64,000 nt of DNA, taken from assembly GCA_025559845.1 (NCBI GenBank), contig CP048470.1, positions 982,001 through 1,046,000 on the forward strand. Reading direction: 5' to 3'. The DNA comes from Agrobacterium tumefaciens (lineage in GTDB: Bacteria > Pseudomonadota > Alphaproteobacteria > Rhizobiales > Rhizobiaceae). Of this stretch, positions 54,944 through 64,000 are shown piece after piece. Numbering within the stretch: the stretch's first letter is position 1; each line of letters begins with the position of its first letter. Position numbers and translations under genes: made by a program. The notes beneath the pieces are model-generated. The model worked only from the letters and a program-made list of their open reading frames with translations, did no database searches and had not been told where the DNA came from.

Positions 54944-55025
54944 TCCGTAAATCTTCGAAGAAATTTCTATGAACCGGCAAACATGTCAGCATGGAATGCC
55001 AAGCCTTCCGGTCGTCAACGCGATA

Positions 55026-55048
55026 TAGTCCACTAAATTAATAGACTA
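55026..55048. repeat. AT-rich imperfect inverted repeat before two small genes
   Basis: TAGTC (55026-55030) and GACTA (55044-55048) flank an AT-rich core. The opposite strand also reads as two ATTTAGT units 13 bases apart. It sits about 75 bases before the 67-residue gene and could bind a regulator. Confidence 0.3.
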
Positions 55049-55122
55049 AATCGGAGCCGCTTCGGCGCCTCCTTCATTGACACCCTACGCTGCGACGTTC
55101 AGCGACAATACGAGGCTTTCCG

Positions 55123-55326
55123 ATGACCAGACAAGTGATCGAATATGCGGGTATTGCGGTTGGAATTGTTGTCCCCGACAACGGCCTGCTGAAGTTCATT
55201 GCCGTAAAATTTCATGTTCATGACCTGGATGGACGATACTTCGCTTCACCGGCGGAAGTTTTGCGTGCGATCCATAAGTTGGTGTCGACTGGAAACACGG
55301 TCCATGCAGCGTCAAAAGCTGCCTGA
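55123..55326 (+). CDS. 67-residue protein of unknown function
   Basis: The product reads MTRQVIEYAGIAVGIVVPDN, then LKFIAVKFHVHDLDGRYFAS, then a helix AEVLRAIHKLVSTGN. It looks like a small alpha/beta protein with an amphipathic C-terminal helix, with no signal or membrane segment. Codon use matches neighbours. Binding-site sequence GAGG lies upstream. It is followed after 21 bases by another small gene, so the two are likely co-transcribed. I recognise no family. Confidence 0.65.
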   Translation: MTRQVIEYAGIAVGIVVPDNGLLKFIAVKFHVHDLDGRYFASPAEVLRAIHKLVSTGNTVHAASKAA

Positions 55327-55347
55327 CTGGAAACAGGAGATATTACG

Positions 55348-55533
55348 ATGAAACTGCACCGTTTCTTTCGTCTTTCTGCCTTGCGAGACGATCTCGAGCG
55401 CAGACTTCTCGTTCACGAATATCGTTCGCTTCTGACGGATGACCTGATGGGAGATACAGGCATGTCGGATGTTCGGGATCGGCTGTTCGAAGTCTCCGGC
55501 GAACTCTCCTCCGTTCGTTCCCGATGCCGCTAA
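55348..55533 (+). CDS. 61-residue helical protein of unknown function
   Basis: The product starts MKLHRFFRLSALRDDLERRL and is dominated by charged amphipathic helices (LLVHEYRSLLTDDLM, VRDRLFEVSGELSSV). It is likely soluble and possibly a small adaptor. AGGAGA lies eight bases before the ATG, a good ribosome binding site. It is downstream of the 67-residue gene in an apparent two-gene unit. Confidence 0.65.
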   Translation: MKLHRFFRLSALRDDLERRLLVHEYRSLLTDDLMGDTGMSDVRDRLFEVSGELSSVRSRCR

Positions 55534-55724
55534 TCAATGCATCGGACGAAAACGTACCGTTTCGCGTCACGATTGACTTGCAATCTTGAAGGAATAAAAT
55601 TCCCCTAAGCGCAGCCGTACTCAATCAAGAACGAAAAAGACGGTATGAGCGTCCGAAACCGGCAAGCCTTCCGGGCTCGACAGTTTCCGCCTCGCGCTTC
55701 GGCGACTCTGGGAGGAGGCTTGCC

Positions 55725-56111
55725 ATGACTTGTCGCGGATTTCTGCTGCTTGCAACTCTTTTCGTATTTTCACCGCCTGCTGCTTACGCTCAGGAAGGTG
55801 ACGTGACTGCCGGCGCAATCGTCTTCAAGAAGTGCGCCACCTGTCACGTCACCGAGACGGACCAGAACAAGGTGGGACCATCACTGAACGGCTTGTTCGG
55901 TAGGAAGGCCGGAACACATCCGGACTTCTCCTACTCGGCGGCGATGAAGGATGCGGGTGAAGGCGGCCTCGTCTGGGACGAGGCAACACTGCGTGATTAT
56001 CTGCACAACCCGAAATCGAAGGTCAAAGGTACAAAAATGGCTTTCGCGGGTCTGAAGGACGATACGGAAATCACCAATCTCACGGCCTATCTGAAACAGT
56101 TCTCAAAGTAG
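55725..56111 (+). CDS. exported c-type cytochrome (cytochrome c2/c550-like)
   Basis: The 128-residue product has a signal peptide (CRGFLLLATLFVFSPPAAYAQ) and a single haem c site CATCH, in the segment FKKCATCHVTETDQNKVGPSLNGLFGR. Met in GTKMAFAGL is the likely sixth haem ligand. It is a soluble periplasmic electron carrier, and from its position probably donates electrons to the oxidase encoded next. The start follows a nearly perfect ribosome binding site TGGGAGGAGG (55709-55718), which also matches the anti-SD loops of the small RNA at 1265-1392. Confidence 0.93.
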   Translation: MTCRGFLLLATLFVFSPPAAYAQEGDVTAGAIVFKKCATCHVTETDQNKVGPSLNGLFGRKAGTHPDFSYSAAMKDAGEGGLVWDEATLRDYLHNPKSKVKGTKMAFAGLKDDTEITNLTAYLKQFSK

Positions 56112-56116
56112 GACCA

Positions 56117-56132
56117 CGTCCCGAAAGGGACG
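56117..56132 (+). other. GAAA-tetraloop hairpin after the cytochrome c gene
   Basis: CGTCCC-GAAA-GGGACG (56117-56132) is a perfect 6-bp stem closed by a stable GNRA tetraloop, just after the cytochrome stop. No T tract follows. It may protect the 3' end of the cytochrome c mRNA or attenuate read-through into coxM. Confidence 0.5.
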
Positions 56133-56154
56133 GATACTAGCTAAATCGCCGTAA

Positions 56155-56183
56155 TTGCCCACATTTTTCATTTGTGAGATAAT
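56155..56183 (+). promoter_or_regulatory. putative housekeeping promoter of the cox operon
   Basis: TTGCCC (56155-56160), a 17-base spacer, and GATAAT (56178-56183) give a good -35/-10 pair about 70 bases before the coxM ATG. This suggests that the oxidase genes can be transcribed independently of the cytochrome c gene. Confidence 0.45.
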
Positions 56184-56252
56184 GACGGTCACACTTTTCT
56201 AAAAAAGCAGTTTCACGTCCACGGTCGCAATCGTCTCAGGGAGGAGACGGAA

Positions 56253-57068
56253 ATGGCTGTTGTGCTGATTCTCGTTCTGCTGGTGGTTGGCTCCGTGTTG
56301 TTTCACATGCTGAGCCCCTGGTGGTGGACGCCGATTGCGTCCAACTGGAGTTATATCGACCACACGCTCGTCATTACGTTCTGGATCACCGGCATCGTCT
56401 TCATCGCTGTGGTTCTGTTCGTTGCCTATTGTGTCTTTCGCTTTCGGCACAAGCCGGGGAACAGGGCAGCCTATGAACCGGAAAACCGCAAACTCGAATG
56501 GACGCTTGCCGGCGGCACCGCCATTGGGGTTGCCGCCATGCTCGCGCCCGGCCTGATCGTTTGGGACCGTTTCATTTCCGTCCCGGCGGATGCCGCTCCC
56601 GTCGAGATCGTCGGCCAACAGTGGCTGTGGAGTTTCCGGCTGCCGGGTGCTGACGGAAAACTTGGTCGTTCCGACACCAGTGCCGTCACCCCCGATAACC
56701 CACTCGGCCTTGATAAAAATGATACCTCCGGCCTGGATGACGTGATCGTCGATGGTGGTGAGCTGCATGTGCCAGTCGGCAAGCCGGTGAAGGTGCTGTT
56801 GCGCTCCATAGACGTCATTCATGATTTCTACGTGCCGGAATTCCGCGCCAAGATGGACATGATTCCCGGCATGGTAACGTTTTTCTGGTTCACGCCGACA
56901 CGAACCGGAACCTTCGACGTTCTCTGTGCCGAACTGTGCGGTGTCGGCCATCCCCAGATGCGTGGAACCGTCGTGGTCGATGACGCGGCCACCTATCAGG
57001 CATGGCTGGAACAGCAGCCGACCTTCACACAGCTTACGGCCTCAGAGGCGCCGCAACCGTCAAATTGA
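56253..57068 (+). CDS. coxM: cytochrome c oxidase subunit II (CoxM-like)
   Basis: In this 271-residue protein, two transmembrane helices (about 2-20 and 38-62) precede a periplasmic cupredoxin domain. CuA ligands are present: His in DVIHDFYVP and the cluster CAELCGVGHPQM. VGQQWLW is the aromatic electron-entry patch. So it accepts electrons from cytochrome c, not quinol. A third hydrophobic stretch lies at about 85-100. Gene order II-I-III-III matches coxMNOP of Bradyrhizobium japonicum, an alternative oxidase. GGGAGGAG precedes the ATG. Confidence 0.92.
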   Translation: MAVVLILVLLVVGSVLFHMLSPWWWTPIASNWSYIDHTLVITFWITGIVFIAVVLFVAYCVFRFRHKPGNRAAYEPENRKLEWTLAGGTAIGVAAMLAPGLIVWDRFISVPADAAPVEIVGQQWLWSFRLPGADGKLGRSDTSAVTPDNPLGLDKNDTSGLDDVIVDGGELHVPVGKPVKVLLRSIDVIHDFYVPEFRAKMDMIPGMVTFFWFTPTRTGTFDVLCAELCGVGHPQMRGTVVVDDAATYQAWLEQQPTFTQLTASEAPQPSN

Positions 57069-57109
57069 CGGCTGCGAAGTAGACGATCGGGAGGAAAGGA
57101 GGGAAGACC

Positions 57110-58888
57110 ATGACGGAAATCCGCTCGGACAGCGCAGACGCCATTCCACCCGCAGAAGTCGCGGAGATGGAGCTTTACCATCCCAAAAGCTGGTGGACGA
57201 GATACGTTTTCAGTCAGGACGCGAAGGTGATAGCCGTCCAGTATTCTCTTACCGCTCTGTCGATCGGCCTGGTCGCCCTCGTGTTGTCCTGGCTGATGCG
57301 GCTGCAACTCGCTTTTCCCGGTTACTTCACCTTCATTGACGCAGATCGCTATTACCAGTTCATCACCATGCACGGCATGATCATGGTCGTTTATCTGTTG
57401 ACCGCGCTGTTTCTCGGCGGCTTCGGCAACTATCTCATTCCGCTGATGGTTGGCGCGCGTGACATGGTATTTCCCTATGCCAACATGCTGAGCTACTGGA
57501 TCTATCTCCTGGCCGTGCTCATCCTTGTCGCAGGCTTTTTCGCACCCGGAGGACCATCCGGCGCTGGCTGGACGCTCTATCCGCCGCAATCCGTGCTTTC
57601 AGGCACGCCGGGGGGAAGCAACTGGGGTATCGTCCTCATGCTTTCCTCGCTAATCGTCTTCATCATCGGCTTTACCCTCGGTGGCCTGAACTATGTCGTC
57701 ACCGTTCTACAGGGGCGCACACGCGGCATGACGCTGATGCGCATGCCGCTCACAGTCTGGGGCATTTTTACCGCAACGGTGATGGCGCTGCTTGCCTTTC
57801 CAGCCCTCTTTGTTGCTTCGGTCATGATGCTGTTCGATCGATTGTTGGGCACCAGCTTTTTCATGCCTGCCATTGTCGAAATGGGAACGCAGTTGCAGCA
57901 CGGCGGCGGCAGCCCCATCCTGTTCCAACACCTCTTCTGGTTCTTCGGTCATCCGGAAGTCTACATCGTGGCGCTGCCTGCCTTCGGTATCGTCTCGGAT
58001 CTCATCAGCACCCACGCGCGCAAGAACATTTTCGGTTATCGCATGATGGTGTGGGCAATCGTCATCATCGCCGCGCTCAGCTTCGTCGTCTGGGCCCATC
58101 ACATGTATGTCAGCGGCATGAATCCCGCCTTTGGTTTCTTCTTCGCCACGACCACTCTCATCATCGCGGTGCCGACGGCCATCAAGGTCTATAACTGGGT
58201 GCTGACACTCTGGCGTGGCGACATCCACCTGACCCTACCCATGCTGTTCGCGCTTTCCTTCATCGTGACCTTCGTCAATGGCGGGTTGACCGGCCTCTTT
58301 CTTGGCAACGTCGTCGTTGATGTTCCGCTGTCCGACACCATGTTCGTCGTTGCGCATTTCCACATGGTCATGGGCGTCGCGCCGATCCTCGTTGTCTTTG
58401 GTGCCATCTATCATTGGTATCCGAAGGTAACCGGACGCATGCTGAACACTATCCTCGGGCATATTCACTTCTGGATCACCTTCCTCGGTGCCTATGCCAT
58501 CTTCTTCCCCATGCACTATCTCGGCCTGATCGGCGTGCCGCGCCGCTATTACGAGCTGGGCGAAACGGCGTTCGTACCGGCTTCGGCCCATACGTTGAAC
58601 ATTTTCATCACCGTGATGGCGCTGATTGTCGGCGCCGGACAAATGGTTTTCCTGTTCAATCTCGTCTGGAGCCTTTTCAAAGGCAAACCTGCAGGCGGCA
58701 ACCCCTGGAGAGCGACAACACTCGAATGGCAGACGCCGCAAACCCCACCGGCACACGGCAACTGGGGCCGGGAATTGCCGGTCGTCTACCGCTGGGCCTA
58801 TGACTACAGCGTTCCCGGAGCAACGGAAGACTTCATTCCACAGACCGTACCGGCCACCGGCGGCAACACGCGGGAGGCAACATCATGA
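57110..58888 (+). CDS. coxN: cytochrome c oxidase subunit I (CoxN-like)
   Basis: The 592-residue haem-copper oxidase core subunit has about 12 or more membrane helices. The low-spin haem His is in TMHGMIMV, the CuB/Tyr-His motif in HPEVYIVALPAFG, the CuB histidines in AHHMYVSG, and the second haem pair in VAHFHMVMG. It reduces oxygen to water while pumping protons. The Glu of the D-channel (GHPE) places it in the A family. The N-terminus is extended and cytoplasmic. Its stop overlaps the next ATG by 4 bases. Confidence 0.96.
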   Translation: MTEIRSDSADAIPPAEVAEMELYHPKSWWTRYVFSQDAKVIAVQYSLTALSIGLVALVLSWLMRLQLAFPGYFTFIDADRYYQFITMHGMIMVVYLLTALFLGGFGNYLIPLMVGARDMVFPYANMLSYWIYLLAVLILVAGFFAPGGPSGAGWTLYPPQSVLSGTPGGSNWGIVLMLSSLIVFIIGFTLGGLNYVVTVLQGRTRGMTLMRMPLTVWGIFTATVMALLAFPALFVASVMMLFDRLLGTSFFMPAIVEMGTQLQHGGGSPILFQHLFWFFGHPEVYIVALPAFGIVSDLISTHARKNIFGYRMMVWAIVIIAALSFVVWAHHMYVSGMNPAFGFFFATTTLIIAVPTAIKVYNWVLTLWRGDIHLTLPMLFALSFIVTFVNGGLTGLFLGNVVVDVPLSDTMFVVAHFHMVMGVAPILVVFGAIYHWYPKVTGRMLNTILGHIHFWITFLGAYAIFFPMHYLGLIGVPRRYYELGETAFVPASAHTLNIFITVMALIVGAGQMVFLFNLVWSLFKGKPAGGNPWRATTLEWQTPQTPPAHGNWGRELPVVYRWAYDYSVPGATEDFIPQTVPATGGNTREATS

Positions 58889-59583
58889 GTGCCACGCTGA
58901 TTTTCCTTACCGCCATCGGTGCGGTGATCGTCTGGTGGATGTCCGGCCAAAGGCTCACCTCGAAACCGTGGCTCGAGACTGGCACGATACCGCTCACGGA
59001 TCACCCTTCCACGCCCCCCATAAAGATCGGATTGTTCGTATTCCTCGGCGTGGTCGGCGCACTGTTCAGCCTCTTCATCAGCGCCTATTTCATGCGGATG
59101 GCGTCTTCGGACTGGTGGGCAACGCCGGTGCCGCGGATTTTGTGGCTTAACACTGGCGTACTGATCCTCGCTAGTGCCACTCTTCAATGGGCAAAAGTCG
59201 AAGCCAAACGTGGACGCGAAAGCGCTGTCCGTCACGATCTAACCGCCAGTTTCGTTCTCGCGCTTCTTTTCCTCATCGGGCAGGTCGAAGCATGGCGTGA
59301 GCTTGCGTCTTCCGGCTTCGTCTTCTCGGGCAACCCGGCAGACAGCTTCTTCTACCTGCTGACAGGGCTGCACGGCCTGCATATCCTTGGCGGTATCCTT
59401 GTTCTCGGACACACAACCGTCAGAGCATTTTCGGCCGATTTCCCGCGAAACAGACTTCGCCTCAGCATCGATCTCTCGGCAATTTACGCCCATTTCATGC
59501 TGGCAGTCTGGCTCATTCTTTTCGCAATTTTTGCAGGATGGGCGAATGATTTCGCCGACCTGTGCCGACAACTGCTGAATTAG
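58885..59583 (+). CDS. coxO: cytochrome c oxidase subunit III, first copy (CoxO-like)
   Basis: This 232-residue membrane protein of the CoxC/CyoC superfamily has about six to seven helices. Family segments include IGLFVFLGVVGALFSLFISAY, LNTGVLILASATLQWA and LTGLHGLHILGGILVLGH. It overlaps coxN by 4 bases (ATGA) and is followed by a second subunit III gene after 9 bases. Both copies are present in the coxMNOP arrangement, presumably because the subunit has diverged into two partners. Confidence 0.9.
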   Translation: MSATLIFLTAIGAVIVWWMSGQRLTSKPWLETGTIPLTDHPSTPPIKIGLFVFLGVVGALFSLFISAYFMRMASSDWWATPVPRILWLNTGVLILASATLQWAKVEAKRGRESAVRHDLTASFVLALLFLIGQVEAWRELASSGFVFSGNPADSFFYLLTGLHGLHILGGILVLGHTTVRAFSADFPRNRLRLSIDLSAIYAHFMLAVWLILFAIFAGWANDFADLCRQLLN

Positions 59584-59592
59584 GAGGACAAA

Positions 59593-60312
59593 ATGGTTCA
59601 GTCCGCCCAAACGCATGGTAACCAGCCAGTCCGCCCGTCCGGCCTCAAGGGCATTGCCGCCGATTTTTCCTCGGATCAACGCGCCTTCAAAACTGCGTCC
59701 TGGGGCAAGGCCATGATGTGGTTCTTCATCCTCAGCGACATTTTCGTCTTCGGATGTTTTCTGCTGGCCTACATGACCGCCCGCATGTCCACCACCGTTC
59801 CATGGCCGAACCCGAGCGAGGTGTTTGCGCTTCACATCGCAGGACAGGATGTCCCGCTGATCCTCATCGCCATCATGACGTTCGTGCTGATCTCAAGCAG
59901 CGGCACGATGGCAATGGCAGTGAACTTTGGCTACCGCCGCGAAAAGGGCAAGACGGCCGTTCTGATGCTGCTGACGGCACTTCTCGGTGTCAGCTTCGTC
60001 GGCATGCAGGCGTTCGAATGGACGAAGCTGATTTCGGAGGGCGTACGCCCCTGGGAAAACCCGTGGGGCGCTGTGCAATTCGGCTCGACCTTCTTCATGA
60101 TCACCGGCTTTCACGGCACCCATGTCACGATCGGGGTCATTTTCCTGCTGATCGTTGCGCGAAAGGTCTGGCGGGGCGATTTCGATACAGAGCGGCGGGG
60201 CTTTTTCACCAGTCGAAAGGGTCAATACGAAGCTGTTGAGATCATGGGCCTCTACTGGCACTTCGTCGATCTTGTCTGGGTTTTCATCTTCGCATTCTTC
60301 TATCTGTGGTGA
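59593..60312 (+). CDS. coxP: cytochrome c oxidase subunit III, second copy (CoxP-like)
   Basis: The 239-residue protein also belongs to the subunit III superfamily, closer to CyoC/NorE: WGKAMMWFFILSDIFVFGCFLLAY, FVGMQAFEWTKLI, FHGTHVTIGVIFL and a C-terminal EIMGLYWHFVDLVWVFIFAFFYLW. About five to six helices are seen. It lies 9 bases after coxO, with AGGAGG as the binding site. The hydrophilic N-terminus of about 35 residues is likely cytoplasmic. Confidence 0.9.
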   Translation: MVQSAQTHGNQPVRPSGLKGIAADFSSDQRAFKTASWGKAMMWFFILSDIFVFGCFLLAYMTARMSTTVPWPNPSEVFALHIAGQDVPLILIAIMTFVLISSSGTMAMAVNFGYRREKGKTAVLMLLTALLGVSFVGMQAFEWTKLISEGVRPWENPWGAVQFGSTFFMITGFHGTHVTIGVIFLLIVARKVWRGDFDTERRGFFTSRKGQYEAVEIMGLYWHFVDLVWVFIFAFFYLW

Positions 60313-60323
60313 GGAGCGCCATC

Positions 60324-60668
60324 ATGAACGAAACAGCGCCAGTTCAAACGCGAACCGAACATCAACAGCATTCCATACGGCTTTATCTACTCGTCTGGGG
60401 GCTGCTCTTCGTCCTCAGCGCCTTTTCCTACATGGTCGATTATCTGGGCATACAGGGTTATCCGCGCTGGTCGCTGATCATCCTCTTCATGCTTCTCAAG
60501 GCGGGGCTGATCATCGCAGTCTTCATGCACATGGCATGGGAACGGCTGGCCCTTGTTTACGCCGTTTTACTTCCCCCGATACTGGTGCTGGTTTTCATGG
60601 CGCTCATGATGTCGGAGGCGAATTACACACTCTTTACCCGACTGTCCTTCTTCGGCGCCACGCCCTGA
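60324..60668 (+). CDS. cytochrome c oxidase subunit IV family protein
   Basis: In this 114-residue protein, three transmembrane helices (about 24-44, 53-73 and 80-100) follow the prokaryotic subunit IV (CyoD/CtaF) pattern, with LLKAGLIIAVFMHMAWER as the conserved middle. GAGGAG precedes the ATG at 60324; an upstream in-frame GTG at 60306 is less likely. It is the last gene of the oxidase operon and probably stabilises CuB assembly in subunit I. Confidence 0.88.
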   Translation: MNETAPVQTRTEHQQHSIRLYLLVWGLLFVLSAFSYMVDYLGIQGYPRWSLIILFMLLKAGLIIAVFMHMAWERLALVYAVLLPPILVLVFMALMMSEANYTLFTRLSFFGATP

Positions 60669-60705
60669 ATGACGTGAGCGCCGGAGAGGAAAGGCGTTCA
60701 ATCCC

Positions 60706-61509
60706 TCAGAGGCGTTCCGGCTCGACGACCTTGCGGTAGAGGTGCCAGGTGGCATGTCCGAGAACCGGTATGACGATGGCAAGACCGGCGAAGAAAACTG
60801 CAAAGCCTGCTGCCAGCAGAACTGCCACGATCAGTCCCCACAACATCATTTCGATCGGATTGACGACCACCGCTTTCAACGACGTGTAAACCGCTGCCAA
60901 AGCGCCGGTATCGCGATCGAGAAGGAGCGGAAAAGCGACAACCGTGGTGCAGAGCACAATCAGGGCAAAGAAGAAGCCAATCAGGTTGCCATAGAGCATC
61001 AACTGCCAACCCTGAGATGTCGTGAAAACATCACTGATAAAGGTCATCAGCGATGCCGGCTGTTCAGGCCCGAACAGGCGGATATAAAGCGCTTGCGCGG
61101 TGTACATCCAGGCCACGAAGATCGCGACCAGTAGAGCTCCGACGGCAAGGATCGCCGGGATTGCCGGAGAGTGGCGGACTTCCAGTGCATGTTGCCAGGA
61201 TGTGTCCATACCGAGTTCGCGCCTACGGCTGATCTCATAAAGACCAATAGCGGCGAAGGGTCCAAGCAGGGCGAAACCCGACATCAGTGGAAATACCAGA
61301 GGCAGGGCATTGGCGCCGGACGTCCAGCGCGCCAGCACGATGCCGGCAACGGGGTAAATCAGGCAGAGAAAAACATAATGAGACGGCTTGTCCCAAAAAT
61401 CATCCAAGCCTTCTTTAAGCGCTGCGAAGACATCCGAAACACTGATGCGTCTGACATTCGGGAAGACGGCGTTATCGCGCCCACCCGCAATCACATGAAA
61501 ATGCGCCAT
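60706..61509 (-). CDS. DUF2189 family membrane protein
   Basis: The 267-residue integral membrane protein has about six helices and the DUF2189 pattern: VRRISVSDVFAALKEGLDDFW, YPVAGIVLARW, FPLMSGFALLGPFAAIGLYE, and a C-terminal VLGHATWHLYRKVVEPERL. It is often found beside cytochrome oxidase genes, as here, convergent with the cox operon, which suggests a role in oxidase function or assembly. No experimental function is known to me. A histidine near the N-terminus (AHFHVIAGG) could bind metal. Confidence 0.88.
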   Translation of the reverse strand: MAHFHVIAGGRDNAVFPNVRRISVSDVFAALKEGLDDFWDKPSHYVFLCLIYPVAGIVLARWTSGANALPLVFPLMSGFALLGPFAAIGLYEISRRRELGMDTSWQHALEVRHSPAIPAILAVGALLVAIFVAWMYTAQALYIRLFGPEQPASLMTFISDVFTTSQGWQLMLYGNLIGFFFALIVLCTTVVAFPLLLDRDTGALAAVYTSLKAVVVNPIEMMLWGLIVAVLLAAGFAVFFAGLAIVIPVLGHATWHLYRKVVEPERL

Positions 61510-61713
61510 GACGTTTCCTCCCGATTACGCCTTGGCAGCAACGGTCAACAGGCATTCCCGCGCATAAACCGGGACCAATGGACCGAAACTGCACGTCTCT
61601 CCAGTATACGCCCCTTGGCGAAATCTGAACAGAGGCCCAAGGGATCGGCAATGGGATCGGTGACCAGGAAGGCAGTGTCCGCTGCTTCATCGCTATTCTT
61701 GGCGATCGACAAA

Positions 61714-61739
61714 GGGCCGTCTTTGCATAAAGACGGCCC
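61714..61739 (-). terminator. intrinsic terminator of the kdgD operon
   Basis: A perfect 11-bp stem (61714-61724 with 61729-61739) has a four-base loop. Read on the minus strand it ends in TTTGTC. It lies 11 bases past the dehydratase stop. Confidence 0.7.
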
Positions 61740-61750
61740 CTCCGTTTTGC

Positions 61751-63932
<2,182 letters not shown>

Positions 63933-63962
63933 TGTGGTTTCCTTGAATTCTGACGTGAGTTT

Positions 63963-63996
63963 GATGCCGGACGAGGCTTTCGTCTCGCCCGACATC
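63963..63996 (-). other. stable hairpin just upstream of the aminotransferase gene
   Basis: On the minus strand, arms 63984-63996 and 63963-63975 form a 13-bp stem with two G-U pairs and an eight-base loop. No T tract follows, so it is not a simple terminator. It may be a leader element of the aminotransferase transcript or the 3' hairpin of a gene beyond the edge. Confidence 0.5.
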
Positions 63997-64000
63997 ACCG

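Noticed and set aside
54993..55016. Possible EcfG promoter (GGAAT...CGTC) before the 67-residue gene
   Set aside because: Both boxes deviate and the spacer is 15 bases, outside the usual 16-17.

Overview
This window comes from the chromosome of a Rhizobiaceae bacterium, most like Agrobacterium, Rhizobium or Neorhizobium. The evidence is gene content: homospermidine synthase, a Brucella-type Omp10 lipoprotein, a coxMNOP-type alternative cytochrome oxidase, TIGR02300 beside cmk-rpsA, and an alphar14/NfeR1-like small RNA with three anti-Shine-Dalgarno loops. Base composition is moderately high in GC and even. I see no insertion sequence, prophage, CRISPR array or clear island, so this is mostly core chromosome with a few unusual systems.

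Layout. 1-3.7 kb: a truncated M24 peptidase, the small RNA, an SDR/deoxyribosyltransferase pair and ribonuclease D. 3.7-7.15 kb: three uncharacterised, related acidic proteins. 7.2-12 kb: rpsA and cmk, TIGR02300, tRNA-Ala, a tiny basic protein, a gene-poor stretch and a small lipoprotein. 12-18.7 kb: a tightly coupled five-gene signalling operon behind a GGDEF-EAL gene (degenerate HATPase, STAS-methyltransferase fusion, Cache-HAMP-PP2C phosphatase, HATPase kinase, STAS protein). Its logic resembles the Pseudomonas SiaABCD and Bacillus Rsb partner switches. 19-24.7 kb: a metallophosphoesterase overlapping a beheaded glycerophosphodiesterase, a DUF882 peptidase-like protein with a long tail, and an orphan sigma-54 activator.

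24.9-42.6 kb: oligoendopeptidase F, a PabC-like enzyme, a PAS-GGDEF cyclase, homospermidine synthase, Omp10, a LysM-tailed 5'-nucleotidase, ferrochelatase, an SPFH/NfeD pair, arabinose-5-phosphate isomerase, a PAS protein, a beta-barrel protein, galU, a lytic transglycosylase and a DUF459 protein. 42.7-49.4 kb: a 58-residue gene with an EcfG-like promoter, then gltB-gltD with an apparently overlooked 52-residue membrane protein between them. 49.7-55.5 kb: threonine aldolase, a flavin monooxygenase, a MYG1-like protein, a Gre-like factor with a basic tip, acylphosphatase, a VOC protein and two small genes. 55.7-61.5 kb: cytochrome c, coxMNOP with subunit IV, and DUF2189. 61.7-64 kb: 5-dehydro-4-deoxyglucarate dehydratase and a class I aminotransferase.

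The strongest candidates for undescribed biology are the STAS-methyltransferase/PP2C/HATPase operon at 12.0-17.0 kb, the three-protein family at 3.7-7.15 kb, and the membrane microprotein between gltB and gltD. Residue positions are hand counts, and family names come from motif recognition without any database search.
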